Of a DNA stretch of 64,000 nucleotides, positions 8,923 through 22,000 are shown piece after piece. The position numbers were made by a program, and so were the translations under genes. The notes under the pieces are model-generated. The model saw only the letters and a list, made by a program, of their open reading frames with translations. It was not told the DNA's origin and searched no databases. The first letter of the stretch is position 1. Every line of letters begins with the position of its first letter. Where the stretch lies: NCBI RefSeq assembly GCF_008831285.2, contig NC_045138.2:13030571-13094570 (forward strand), in the 5' to 3' direction. The DNA comes from Nymphaea colorata. Its lineage: Eukaryota; Streptophyta; Magnoliopsida; Nymphaeales; Nymphaeaceae.

Positions 8923-11040
8923 TCCGTTGTTGTTTAACAAGAATCAGCTTGAATTTGAAGTGCTTCGTTTACCTTTTGTTTTATATATAATTCAAGCTGT
9001 TAAATACAAGATTCCCATACCTTCAAATATGCCTATTACCGTTCAAATTTGATGTAAGTTCTGGTAATTATATTTTTTCACATTCACGAGACATGACGGC
9101 ATGGGTCTGTCAGTTTTGTTTAGAAATCAGGGAAGTCTTTGGGATCATTTACAGGTGTGCCGAGACATTTAAAGAAATTTAGTACAGGTTGCATCTCAAT
9201 TGAATCAGCAGAAAAGAAACGTTGCATCTGGTATTTAATTGATTGTGGGAGTGCAGATCTGTCTGAAGTAATTGCACTGACGTTCAAGTGAAATTAAGCA
9301 GATAGTTAAATAACAAATGAATAAACGAGCCTTGTATAACACTACATCTTCAGCCCAAAGAGGACTGGTGTAAAATCTTGTCTTCAAAAGCAGATTTTCC
9401 AATTATATTTGTTGTTCTCGACTTCAGACTTGAGGGTCTCATTAGTTTACATTCATGATTCTGTCAAATTGTTGATGTGAGAACAATATACGTAAAATCT
9501 CTTGCTTATGAAGTTCGCATGAGTCTCAACTCAGGGGAGATTTGAGATGCAACCCTGTATATTCAGAATGCAATTTATGCATCTTTACTGGTGCTGCCGT
9601 ACTTTCTTCTGCTGAATCTACTGTCATATGTTAGTTCGGTTGATACTGGTGTGAGGTGCAATAAGAAGAGCGTTGTCAATATGGTTACTGGGGATGCTGC
9701 GAGGTGATCAAGTTTCTAAGACTAATCAGTCACGCTCGAAAGCGTCAAGCACACAAGTAGGATCATTGCTGACCAGACTGGACTTCAATTGTTGTATAGT
9801 GGCATTCCGATTCGAGATTGAAGGCATTTCAAAGGTACCGTTTGCTTCATGAATGGAACCTGTTATCTGGATCTGCACATGGCAGGCAGATCAAATATTA
9901 AACGAACTCTTACTCTGGGATTATTTGAATGGAAAGAGTAAGTTTTGCACAATATTCATCATGTGACTAATATAGGTTCAATTTTTATCTTCAAAATCAA
10001 CAGTTGTGAACTTGACAAAACTTGTAGGACGTGCTTCTCGCTTGTTATATTATCAATTGCTTAGACCGTTTTTGTTTATAAAATAGACATGATAACTAAC
10101 TTTAGGACTTATTATGGACAGAAAGCTGTCCTTTTTTGGTTTTCTTAACTTGTTTGATCTGTAAAATTTAATTTAGTGTATTGGTCAGTCGCTGTCTTTC
10201 TCAGCTTCCAATATTTGACTTAAAAAACCAATTACTTGACCTTAATTCTCATTGTTTTACATTTAAATCATGTCTAGTACAGCACCTAATTGTGATTGCA
10301 ACAAAGGCATGAGAACAGAGGCAAGAGAAACAAACCAAACAGGAATATGTCGAGGCTTCTGTTGGGCATGTATTCATTGACCAAAATCCTCTCTTCTCTT
10401 CCCTTCCTCTTCAATACAACAGCCTATAAGCTGGCTTTGCTATTAACCTCACTTCATTCATAAGCTCCATAGACAGCTAATTCCTGCATACCCTTTCAAT
10501 CACAAAATGTAAACTTATTATCTGTTTTTCTTTTTCGTCAATGACTGGAAATCCAACAAGCAGATTGTCCACTAGAAGCACTTGAATTCTTATAAGCCTC
10601 AAATAGCCTGTGTGAGACAATGTCATCATGCCTTTGAGAAGTCCACTATTTATCACCCTTTATGCCATTTTCAGTAGTGGATTAATCTGATTTCTGCCAA
10701 TTTTTTAATCTGACTCTACTTATAAACCAAAAGGCTCAAATCTAAAAGTGATCAGGAAAGAAAAATTCAAAATCCGACAATCTCTTAGGTCTCTCTAATT
10801 TCTAACAAACTTAAAGTAATATAAAAACTGTTGATTTGGATTCATATAGAATCCAATCCAATTTGTCGGATTTTGACAAATTCTTTTAACCTATATTTTA
10901 AATCTTGTGAGTTTTTCTAGGAATTCGATTTCCGAGAACCATCCGCGCACGGTATCTGGCGACACATGCCAGACGATCATAAATAATGGAGCACAAATTA
11001 TATCTATATATATATACACAAACACACATGTAAAGAAGTG
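8923..11040. other. No gene recognised; contains an inverted-repeat element-like block
   Basis: Noncoding sequence shared with copy B (47,410-49,540). Around 9,184-9,225 and 9,542-9,620 there are imperfect inverted matches (ACAGGTTGCATCTCA against TGAGATGCAACCCTG, then CAGCAGAAAAGAAA against TTTCTTCTGCTG), as in a small inverted-repeat transposon. The stretch 9,415-9,580 is also related to the duplicated block at 41,987-42,540. No coding exon is recognised. Confidence 0.45.
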
Positions 11041-11041
11041 T

Positions 11042-11043
<2 letters not shown>

Positions 11044-11075
<32 letters not shown>
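11044..11075. repeat. (GA)n microsatellite, longer in A than in B
   Basis: An uninterrupted GA run of about 16 repeats. The equivalent run in copy B (49,550-49,565) is about half as long. Confidence 0.85.
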
Positions 11076-11077
<2 letters not shown>

Positions 11078-11097
11078 GAGAGGGATATAAGTGATAG

Positions 11098-11226
11098 TTT
11101 GTATGCAGAACCGAAGCCACCTTGTATAAGCTTATTGATTGGAAGAAATTTTTGGTTGCTGCCATGATAAGTTGTAGGTCAAATAGTGCCAGCTCCAAGC
11201 TTTCGCTCTTTTTATTTTTTCCCACA
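11098..11226 (-). pseudogene. Receptor-like kinase exon remnant, P-loop region (copy A)
   Basis: On the minus strand this is the exon that starts the kinase domain of a plant S-domain (G-type lectin) or cysteine-rich receptor-like kinase. It reads ELALFDLQLIMAATKNFF, then (after a shift of one base at ~11,134-11,136, where copy B has an extra T) the glycine-rich loop GGFGSAYK. A splice acceptor CAG precedes it. The normal donor GT after the Lys codon is lost (CT). The usual loop is GQGGFGPVYKG, so one Gly is replaced by Ile. No other kinase exon follows within reach. It is a dead fragment. Confidence 0.75.
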
Positions 11227-12763
11227 CTGAATATTAGCAGGATGGCGTGCTTTTTTTTAATGAATCTATGCCCACCTCAAACCAATGTAATTTCAGTGAG
11301 AAGCATGAAAGTTCTAGCACATTGAATTTCTTCGTTCCAGAAGAGACCTCCTCTTACCATGCATCACAGTAGTGCATTTTTTTACTTTGCATTGCTTCTT
11401 TGTTTTAATGACATGATAATACACAGTTTTTATGCTCACAAGAGCTGATTATCAAATGAATAATCCGCCATTTCATTTCAGAATTTGATAATTTAAAGTC
11501 ACAAAACCGCAGTATTTTAAAAATAAACTAAAAAAACGCCAGATTTTAATTTGCAACGCGTTTTTTAAAAAAACGGTCCGCTCGAAAAAAAACGCGTTTT
11601 CTTCGCGTCTTCTTTTACGCTTCTTTCGTTTGAGGCTGACGGTGGCATCATTTGTAATTTTAAAAAACATTTAATGGTAGATGCGGAATAAATTTTATAA
11701 AACCTTGAAGGGCATTTTAGGGTTTTAGAGTTTTGCAAATTTCCGACTTCCAACAGCCGAAACAGGAAAACTCGTCGGCATTTTAGGGTTTTGCAAATTT
11801 CCGACTTCCAACTCGCCATTCCGATGGAATGACTCACCGGCGTTTCTCCCTTGACCGATTTCCTGTGAGCGGCAACCACAAAGGTGGTACTTGCCGTCGG
11901 ACCGGTGCTTTTTCCGGCACCCAGCAGATCTCCGACCGGCGAGAAGCAGCCACAGCGGTAGGATTCGATTACAAACGATGGATGTCGCGGTCTATTTTAA
12001 TGAATTTCAGTCTGTTTGTGTTGGATCTTTTAGTTTATTGTTCCTTGGCTTTTTTTTTTGTTGTTTTGGTTTTTTTTTTAAGCTATGCTTCTGTCCCGTC
12101 AGATTCTCTGTCCGTTAGAAACTCTTCGGTTTTTGTTTTTGAATTTTCCTTGCCGTGGAATGGATAACGGGTTACGTGTATTTCTGATTTTTTTTTTTTT
12201 GTTTCTGTGGAATCCATGTTTTGTGCGTAGCTCTTCCGCTGAAGACTGGTTTCAGTTTCCTTTTGTGTTTGATGGCCTGGAGTTTTTGATTCCAGAATTG
12301 AAAAGACTTGTTTGATGAAATGATAATTAAAAATCTGGAATTCAATTACTGTTGGATATCAGCAGCACACAAATGCAGCCATTCCATCCCAAGTGGAGCA
12401 TCTTCATCAGATCAGTTGAACTTATTGTAGGCTTTGATCCGTGCACCAGCTTCCTTAACAAAGGCTTCCGATCAAATGACAAATTAGAATCTATTTTTGA
12501 GTTTCGTCATCTGCAAGTTTTTCAACTGAAAAGTGATGCTTCATTTTAGATGGTAAAGAATGAGAATGGGTTGGTCGTGTTGCCCAAATAACTAATTGAA
12601 CTGTGGTCCAGCAGAGAGAGAGAGATATGACAAAAATAACAGTGAGTACACCAACAATAATCACGATAGAAAGGAATGAATTCCAAGGTTCATAAAAAAC
12701 ATAAATTTATGCTCATTAACATCTAAAGCAGTTTTCGGGTTATCTGATAACACTTGGAAAGGC
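11227..12763. other. No certain gene; possible unidentified first exon near 11,829
   Basis: At 11,829 a GC-richer stretch opens with ATG and reads MTHRRFSLDRFPVSGNHKGG and onward, with a possible donor GTAGGA at ~11,959. This resembles a 5' exon followed by a T-rich intron, but the product is not recognised and no second exon is visible. The same sequence is in copy B at 50,326, with homopolymer-length differences downstream. The remainder appears noncoding. Confidence 0.25.
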
Positions 12764-12863
12764 NNNNNNNNNNNNNNNNNNNNNNNNNNNNNNNNNNNNN
12801 NNNNNNNNNNNNNNNNNNNNNNNNNNNNNNNNNNNNNNNNNNNNNNNNNNNNNNNNNNNNNNN
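12764..12863. other. Assembly gap of exactly 100 N
   Basis: One hundred Ns, a conventional size for a gap of unknown length. Copy B carries 7,987 bp (51,264-59,250) between the bases that flank this gap, so the missing sequence is probably about 8 kb rather than 100 bp. Confidence 0.98.
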
Positions 12864-13057
12864 AAGTATGTCACTTACTTTATAGAAACAAGGGATTAGG
12901 TAGGAGCATTCATCTATGTATGATGAATATTATCTTGCTCAACTAGTAATCCCTTTTGAGACACGTTTTTCAGCACCCATTTCTCCCAAAGTAAAATAAA
13001 TAATAACACAAGACAACATCTAATTGTCGTTTTAACAAATAAATGCTGGAGACATGG

Positions 13058-13167
13058 TTGGTTTCTATTTATATGACATATATAGATATACGTTCTGGTC
13101 ACATGCCAAGCTTGGTTTCTATATATATGACATATATAGATATACGTTCTGGTCACATTCCAAGCTT
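13058..13167. repeat. 54-bp tandem duplication
   Basis: Two adjacent copies of a 54-bp unit beginning TTGGTTTCTAT (starts 13,058 and 13,112), differing at very few bases. The same pair is in copy B at 59,448-59,557, so it predates the A/B split. Confidence 0.9.
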
Positions 13168-14009
13168 CACTTTCACAAGAAGGATAATAAAGCCTAACTT
13201 GCCCACTATTTCCTGCAACTACATAACAAAACTATTCGATTAAACCAAAGTTTTCTTACAATAACCCCAATTATTTTACATAAATTAGCAAAATTATGAT
13301 AAATTGACAAATTTAACGGTCACCAATACAAGTAAAACCATGACAGTGCAGATCTTACGAAGATTTTGAGGGGGTGAACATTTTACCCATGTAGCGACGT
13401 AATGGATTGAATACGATATACTATTAACCATATATGTTTTTTCTTGGCTTTGCATCGACGGTTTCACCACCCACTGGTGAACCGGAGGGAGTGGCGTGCG
13501 CGTCGGGGTCCCGCCAGATGTAGAGGGTTTAAAGTGGATTTGCGATGGGGCCAGCTCCTTCCGTATTAGGTAGCCGGAAAGCATCCCAAAGAGCGTGCTC
13601 CATCCTCTCCTTCCCGTTTTCTTCTTGATTTATGGCGGTTTCTCGTTCTTGATATTATGGCGCCTAAAAGGGAAAAGCCGTCTGCGTCGTCGATTACAGA
13701 AAGAAATGTCACCCACGCAGCAGCGCAAAGCAGGGCAATGCTTCTACGTCCGGCGATGAGAAGATGGTGTGGCGGCGTTTCATCGGTGTGGGCGGAAAAG
13801 GACTGTCCGCTATCTCGGTTCTCACTCATGGCAGGCAAGATACACTCACTCCCTGCTCTTGTTTGCTGGGCTTGATACATCTCTATCTCTCTCACTTTTG
13901 AGGGCGTCCGTTCCCGTCCTCCTTTGGCCGGCAGCCATCGCCGGTGTGTGATGGTTGTTCGAAGCCCTCTCCACCCTTCAATTGTCTTTGTTTGTTGTTT
14001 CCTATTGGG

Positions 14010-14480
14010 GTTTCTCTATAGTCCGTGGGGTTTATCATTTCAGGCTGGGGTCTTTCATTTAGGCACTGGGCTGGGGTTTTCTTTGAGGTTTTGGTTGGGT
14101 TCTTCCGTTGAGGTTGTTGCTGGTTTTTAACATTTGGTTCGCCATTGGGTCGGATGCTTTGGTCACCACTTGGGTCGCCGCTTTCGCTTTTGGTTAGTCC
14201 ACCGCTTGGGTCCCTGCTGGTTCTGTTGTGGGTCACCGCTTAGGTCGTTGCTGTCGTTCTTACTGGGTCTACCGCCTTCCGTCGTCCCTTAGGTTGCTGT
14301 TGGGTCTGCCACTTGTGTCACTCTTGACATCTATCGCTTGAATCTATCGCTTGGGCATGCCGTTTTGTTGATCTTGCTGCTGAGTCGCGACAACCGCTTC
14401 AGATTGCTGCTAGATCGCCATTATCGTCTTTGGGTTTGTTGCTGGGCCGTCACTGTCGAGATGACTGCTGGGTGCTATGA
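14010..14480. repeat. Degenerate T/G-rich simple repeat region
   Basis: Strongly strand-asymmetric sequence rich in GGGTC, CGCTTGGGTC and GCTGCTGGGTC. It looks like an old short-period tandem repeat. Open frames on both strands here (e.g. 13,924-14,130 plus, 13,892-14,236 minus) follow from low stop-codon density and are not believed to be genes. Confidence 0.55.
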
Positions 14481-15823
14481 TTATTGTTGTGCATTCATCG
14501 CATCTAGCGTGCGGCTATTCAAATTCCAACCAGCCCGTCCACAGAGATTGGGTGTTTTGTCAGGTATTGCTGTTGGGTCTCTTCTGGTAATGATTTGGCT
14601 GCTGGGTTCTTCCTGTTTCCTTCTTGAATGACAATGCTTTTTATCTATGTGTTTGCAATATCAGCTTTGAACATTAAATTTCTCATGGATGGGGAAGGTG
14701 GGCGTTCAAGCTGTTGGGCATTCTGCAACATGCCTGATACTCACGATTTACTGCCTCATTTCTGTTTGGTTTGTTGGTGGTCTCACTGCATAATAGTGCC
14801 AACCAGGTCAGCGTGTTTTTATCCTAAAGTGCTACGTTCTATCTTCTGCATGTAGTTTCTTTTCTATACGATTATATGCTATATTTCTATTTTTTGTTTG
14901 AATCTAGTCTGGGCATATTGTTTTTTCGTTTAGAATACTTGATGCATTTGACTTCAGCTTATAGTCACAATGTAATATGTTGCTTCCTGTGTTACTCTGG
15001 GCATAGATGTAGGTCTCTCTTACTGTTGGACACGTACATCTCATGTTTAGTAAGTCTTGAATAAAGTGGATATTTGGGTGGAGAAGTTATGCAGAAAATT
15101 AGTAAAACTTGTTTCATATAAAGGTGAAAAGAAGCTGATGAAATTTGCATGGTGTTCAAACTACATGCGGTAAAACATATTTGGAAATTGAGTCACAAAA
15201 GGGAGGTTAAGCCATTTTGTGAAACTAAGTTGCTAAAGCCGATGGAATATTATTTTATCTTGGAATATCCCTGACGGTTCAAATAAAACCATGAAGGGAT
15301 TGCCCTCAAACACCTGCAGTGGTTGCACTGACACTCTGACAGTACATCTTGCATGTGCAGTTTGTGTTTTTCTCTGTAAGCTAATGGATACAAATTGGTT
15401 AATTCATATCCTTCAAGGCTTTTAGACTCATTCTTAGAAATTTTTAATGTATATTCAACTTCTGTTCAGAATTGTGCATTTTTTATTCTTATTGACACCC
15501 GTTGCATTAATATATTGGAGGAATGGTATGTTGTCATTGTTGTTTATGGTACTGACTTTATAATGAGATATTGTCAACATGGACAAAAGAAGTGTTGGCT
15601 TATCATTTATCAGCTAAAATTAATGCTTATGATACTGGTTATCTTTCCTGAGTAAAAGGAATAATCATCTATTCAATTCTTATATTGTCAATTTTTTTCA
15701 TAATCACTCATGACCTAAGGTTTTCAAGACTTGGGTTCCCAATTTCTTGGTAGTTTGGTTTTTCTGAAGGCCATATGCATGCTCTCTCTATAGCTACTTG
15801 GTATCTCTAATATTAGAGCTTGA

Positions 15824-15991
15824 TTTTTGATATTTAGTTATAGAATTTAATTTGTCGTTGCATGAGGAAGACTGTGTGAAGCATGGCCACTTTTATGGTT
15901 TTCTGAATTTTTGATATTTAGTTACAGAATTTAATTTGTCGTTGCATGAGGAAGATTGTGTGAAGCCTGGCCTCTTTTATGGTTTTCTGTT
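15824..15991. repeat. 84-bp tandem duplication beside the satellite
   Basis: Two copies of an 84-bp unit starting TTTTTGATATTTAGTTA (15,824 and 15,908), about 95% alike. The same pair is at 62,196-62,361 in copy B. Confidence 0.9.
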
Positions 15992-16025
15992 TTTCATTCA
16001 ACTGGAAAATGTAATTAGATGTTGT

Positions 16026-19000
16026 TTTAAACATGGTCTAGACAGGGGTTAATATTTTAAAATTCACATCCACATTAAAAATATACATTCGACATCTTAG
16101 ACCGGATAAGGTGAGATCTATGGTTCAGCTGGTTGTTCAAAATCTTGAGTCCAACATCCCAGACCGGATCAGGTGAGACCTCTGATCTTGACCGTTTTTT
16201 CAAAATCCCAAATCCAACATCCCAAACCGGATTGGATGAGACCTCTAATCCGTATCATATATATATTCAAAATCTTGAATCCAACATCCCAGACCAGATC
16301 AGGTGAGACCTCTGATCTTGACCATTGGTCGAAATCCCAAATCCAACATCCCAAACCGGATTGGATGAGACCTCTAATCCGTATCACATATATAAGTTTA
16401 AAATCCAACGTCCTAGACCATTTAAAATCAGACTTGTATTTTAAATCTTAGGATGGAATCCCAAATTCCATTGGCAAGCCGGACTAGATCGGACCTCTCA
16501 TCTATCTCTTATATCAAAATTTCAAATCCCGTCTCATATATTTGATCACATGAAACGATGGGTGGCTTTTTGATTTCCTGTAAATTCTTTTCACATCCCT
16601 TAGGAGTTTTTGAAATCACTTGAAGAATATTACTTTGTCTATATAGATCTTCAAATCTTCTCAATTCCTTGTATTTGATTTAAAATATTTCCTAAATGCT
16701 TGTCAAATTCTCAAAGTTTTTCAATGCACTTTTCCATTTTGATGTTTGTTGGTTATAGTGGATTGAATGAATTTTTAAAATGATTTTAAGCGTGGTGTAA
16801 AGTAGAGGTTCGAGTTTTAAAGTTCAAAATCCAATCCATTATTTGAGACTGTAGAAAACTAGACCTCCAATCAGAAGCTTTGGTCTAAATCCTACATGCA
16901 ACATGCTAGACCGGATCAGTGCTGACCTCTGATTCAAACATTAGCTCCGAATCCCTAATTCAACACCTCATACAGATCAGATTAGACCTCTGATCTATTT
17001 CTTAGATGCAAACCCTAAATCAAACGTCATAGAACCGATACAAATGGTTTATGAATCTTTGAAATCGTTTCCTGTTTTATAAATCTTTGAAACCACTCTC
17101 TAAGTTTTCCAAAATTTTGTAAATTGACATCAAATTCTTATTATTGATTTTCTTGGAATTTTCTCAATTTCACCAGAGATCTTCAATTTTTTTTGGATTT
17201 GATTTCGCACTTCTCTTAAATCATTGCTAAATTCTCAAGTTTGTAAATGCACCTTTCAACTTTTAGGTTTCTAAATTCCATTGGATCGTATGTATACTCA
17301 AAGCGATTTTAAACATGGTCTAGACTGGGTTAATATTTTAAAATTCACATCCACATTAAAATATACATTCGACATCTTAGACCGGATAAGGTGAGATCTA
17401 TGTTCCAGCTGGTTGTTCAAAATCTTGAGTCCAACATCCCAGACCGGATCAGGTGAGACCTCTGATCTTGACCGTTTTTTCGAAATCCCAAATCCAACAT
17501 CCCAAACCGGATTGGATGAGACCTCTAATCCGTATCATATATATATTCAAAATCTTGAATCCAACATCCCAGACCAGATCAGGTGAGACCTCTGATCTTG
17601 ACCATTGGTCGAAAACCCAAATCCAACATCCCAACCGGATTGGATGAGACCTCTAATCCGTATCACATATATAAGTTTAAAATCCAACGTCCTAGACAAT
17701 TTAAAATCAGACTTGTATTTTAAATCTTAGGATGGAATCCCAAATTCCATTTGGCAAGCCGGACTAGATCGGACTCTCATCTATCTCTTATATCAAAATT
17801 TCAAATCCCGTCTCATATATTTGATCACATGAAACGGATGGGTGGCTTTTTGATTTCCTGTAAATTCTTTTCACATCCCTTAGGAGTTTTTGAAATCACT
17901 TGAAGAATATTACTTTGTCTATATAGATCTTCGAATCTTCTCAATTCCTTGTCTTTGATTTAAAATATTTCCTAAATGCTTGTCAAATTCTCAAAGTTTT
18001 TCAATGCACTTTTCCATTTTGATGTTTGTTGGTTATAGTGGATTGAATGAATTTTTAAAATGATTTTAAGCGTGGTGTAAAGTAGAGGTTCGAGTTTTAA
18101 AGTTCAAAATCCAATCCAGCATTTGAGACTGTAGAAACTAGACCTCCAATCAGAAGCTTTGGTCTAAATCCTGCATGCAACATGTAGACCGGATCAGTGC
18201 TGACCTCTGATTCAAACATTAGCTCCGAATCCCTAATTCAACACCTCTACCAGATCAGATTAGACCTCTGATCTATTTATTAGATGCAAACCCTAAATCA
18301 AACGTCATAGAACCGATACAAATGGTTTATGAATCTTTGAAATCGTTTCCTATTTTATAAATCTTTGAAACCACTCTCTAAGTTTTCCAAAATTTTGTAA
18401 ATTGACTTCAAATTCTTATTATTGATTTTCTTGGAATTTTCTCAATTTCACCAGAGATCTTCAATTTTTTTGGATTTGATTTCGCACTTCTCTTAAATCA
18501 TTGCTAAATTCTCAAGTTTGTAAATGCACCTTTCAACTTTTAAGTTTCTAAATTCCATTGGATCGTATGTATACTCAAAGCGATTTTAAACATGGTCTAG
18601 ACTTGGGTTAATATTTGAAAATTCACATCCACATTCAAAATATACATTCGACATCCGAGACCGGATAAGGTGAGATCTATGTTCCAGCTGGTTGTTCAAA
18701 ATCTTGAGTCCAACATCCCAGACCGGATCAGGTGAGACCTCTGATCTTGACCGTTTTTTCGAAATCCCAAATCCAACATCCCAAACCGGATTGGATGAGA
18801 CCTCTAATCCGTATCATATATATATTCAAAATCTTGAATCCAACATCCCAGACCAGATCAGGTGAGACCTCTGATCTTGACCATTGGTCGAAATCCCAAA
18901 TCCAACATCCCAAACCGGATTGGATGAGACCTCTAATCCGTATCACATATATAAGTTTAAAATCCAACGTCCTAGACCATTTAAAATCAGACTTGTATTT

Positions 19001-22000
19001 TAAATCTTAGGATGGAATCCCAAATTCCATTTGGCAAGCCTGACTAGATCGGACCTCTCATCTATCTCTTATATCAAAATTTCAAATCCCGTCTCATATA
19101 TTTGGTCACATGAAACGGATGGGTGGCTTTTTGATTTCCTGTAAATTCTTTTCACATCCCTTAGGAGTTTTTGAAATCACTTGAAGAATATTACTTTGTC
19201 TATATAGATCATCGAATCTTCTCAATTCCTTGTATTTGATTTAAAATATTTCCTAAATGCTTGTCAAATTCTCAAAGTTTTTCAATGCACTTTTCCATTT
19301 TGATGTTTGTTGGTTATAGTGGATTGAATGAATTTTTAAAATGATTTTAAGCGTGGTGTAAAGTGGAGGTTCGAGTTTTAAAGTTCAAAATCCAATCAAC
19401 TAGACCTCCAATCAGAAGCTTTGGTCTAAATCCTACATGCAACATCCTAGACCGGATCAGTGCTGACCTCTGATCCAAACATTAGCTCCGAATCCCTAAT
19501 TCAACACCTCATAGCAGATCAGATTAGACCTCTGATCTATTTTTTAGATGCAAACCCTAAATCAAACGTCATAGAACCGATACAAATGGTTTATGAATCT
19601 TTGAAATCGTTTCCTGTTTTATAAATCTTTGAAACCACTCTCTAAGTTTTCCAAAATTTTGTAAATTGACATCAAATTCTTATTATTGATTTTCTTGGAA
19701 TTTTCTCAATTTCACCAGAGATCTTCAATTTTTTTGGATTTGATTTCGCACTTCTCTTAAATCATTGCTAAATTCTCAAGTTTGTAAATGCACCTCTCAA
19801 CTTTTAGGTTTCTAAATTCCTTTGGATCGTATGTATACTCAAACGATTTTAAACATGGTCTAGACTTGGGTTAATATTTGAAAATTCACATCCACATTCA
19901 AAATATACATTCGACATCCTAGACCGGATAAGGTGAGATCTATGTTCCAGCTGGTTGTTCAAAATCTTGAGTCCAACATCCCAGACCGGATCAGGTGAGA
20001 CCTCTGATCTTGACCGTTTTTTCGAAATCCCAAATCCAACATCCCAAACCGGATTGGATGAGACCTCTAATCCGTATCATATATATATTCAAAATCTTGA
20101 ATCCAACATCCCAGACCAGATCAGGTGAGACCTCTGATCTTGACCATTGGTCGAAATCCCAAATCCAACATCCCAAACCGGATTGGATGAGACCTCTAAT
20201 CCGTATCACATATATAAGTTTAAAATCCAACGTCCTAGACCATTTAAAATCAGACTTGTATTTTAAATCTTAGGATGGAATCCCAAATTCCATTTGGCAA
20301 GCCGACTAGATCGGACCTCTCATCTATCTCTTATATCAAAATTTCAATCCGTCTCATATATTGGTCACATGAAACGGATGGGTGGCTTTTTGATTTCCTG
20401 TAAATTCTTTTCACATCCCTTAGGAGTTTTTGAAATCACTTGAAGAATATTACTTTGTCTATATAGATCATCGAATCTTCTCAATTCCTTGTATTTGATT
20501 TAAAATATTTCCTAAATGCTTGTCAAATTCTCAAGTTTTTCAATGCACTTTTCCATTTTGATGTTTGTTGGTTATAGTGGATTGAATGAATTTTTAAAAT
20601 GATTTTAAGCGTGGTGTAAAGTAGAGGTTCGAGTTTTAAAGTTCAAAATCCAATCCAGCATTTGAGACTGTAGAAACTAGACCTCCAATCAGAAGCTTTG
20701 GTCTAAATCCTGCATGCAACATCTAGACCGGATCAGTGCTGACCTCTGATCCAAACATTAGCTCCGAATCCCTAATTCAACACCTCATAGCAGATCAGAT
20801 TAGACCTCTGATCTATTTTTTAGATGCAAACCCTAAATCAAACGTCATAGAACCGATACAAATGGTTTATGAATCTTTGAAATCGTTTCCTGTTTTATAA
20901 ATCTTTGAAACCACTCTCTAAGTTTTCCAAAATTTTGTAAATTGACATCAAATTCTTATTATTGATTTTCTTGGAATTTTCTCAATTTCACCAGAGATCT
21001 TCAATTTTTTTGGATTTGATTTCGCACTTCCCTTAAATCATTGCTAAATTCTCAAGTTTGTAAATGCACCTCTCAACTTTTAGGTTTCTAAATTCCTTGG
21101 ATCGTATGTATACTCAAAACGATTTTAAACATGGTCTAGACTTGGGTTAATATTTGAAAATTCACATCCACATTCAAAATATACATTCGACATCCTAGAC
21201 CGGATAAGGTGAGATCTATGTTCCAGCTGGTTGTTCAAAATCTTGAGTCCAACATCCCAGACCGGATAGGTGAGACCTCTGATCTTGACCGTTTTTTCGA
21301 AATCCCAAATCCAACATCCCAAACCGGATTGGATGAGACCTCTAATCCGTATCATATATATATTCAAAATCTTGAATCCAACATCCCAGACCAGATCAGG
21401 TGAGACCTCTGATCTTGACCATTGGTCGAAATCCCAAATCCAACATCCCAAACCGGATTGGATGAGACCTCTAATCCGTATCACATATATAAGTTTAAAA
21501 TCCAACGTCCTAGACCATTTAAATCAGACTTCTATTTTAAATCTTAGGATGTATCCCAAATTCCATTTGGCAAGCCGGACTAGATCGGACCTCTCATCTA
21601 TCTCTTATATCAAAATTTCAATCCGTCTCATATATTTGGTCACATGAAACGGATGGGTGGCTTTTTGATTTCCTGTAAATTCTTTTCACATCCCTTAGGA
21701 GTTTTTGAAATCACTTGAAGAATATTACTTTGTCTATATAGATCATCGAATCTTCTCAATTCCTTGTATTTGATTTAAAATATTTCCTAAATGCTTGTCA
21801 AATTCTCAAAGTTTTTCAATGCACTTTTCCATTTTGATGTTTGTTGGTTATAGTGGATTGAATGAATTTTTAAAATGATTTTAAGCGTGGTGTAAAGTAG
21901 AGGTTCGAGTTTTAAAGTTCAAAATCCAATCAACTAGACCTCCAATCAGAAGCTTTGGTCTAAATCCTGCATGCAACATGCTAGACCGGATCAGTGCTGA

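Larger units (their letters stand above)
1..12763. repeat. Segmental duplication copy A, part 1
   Basis: Positions 1-295 and 5,540-12,763 match 43,725-44,018 and 44,019-51,263 almost base for base. By eye the identity is about 99%, with scattered substitutions and small indels. The large difference is the copia element at 296-5,534, present only here. Because copy A begins at the first base of the window, the true left end of the duplication lies outside it. Copy A has lost ~30 bp near 7,255 and ~17 bp near 7,859 compared with B; the diverged copy C (54.9-57.4 kb) supports these being deletions in A. The segment carries no gene I recognise apart from the copia element and a kinase exon remnant. 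Confidence 0.95.
12864..16025. repeat. Segmental duplication copy A, part 2
   Basis: This matches 59,251-62,396 nearly base for base up to the satellite junction. Differences include a 13-bp tandem duplication near 14,335-14,350 present in A only, and several single-base changes. No recognised gene lies in it. A short frame from ATG 13,657 (MAPKREKPSASS) differs in phase between A and B because of small indels at ~13,728-13,735, which argues against coding function. Confidence 0.95.

Noticed and set aside
13657-13875. Frame MAPKREKPSASS as a gene
   Set aside because: Copies A and B differ by single-base indels that change the frame; no domain recognised.
16800-16830. GGTTCGAGTTT in each satellite unit, like a polymerase III B box
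   Set aside because: It matches 9 of 11 consensus bases but has no suitable A box or tRNA-like fold nearby; chance in a repeated unit.
16980-17030. CCCTAAA in each satellite unit, like plant telomere repeat
   Set aside because: Only one copy per 1.26-kb unit, so not a telomeric array.
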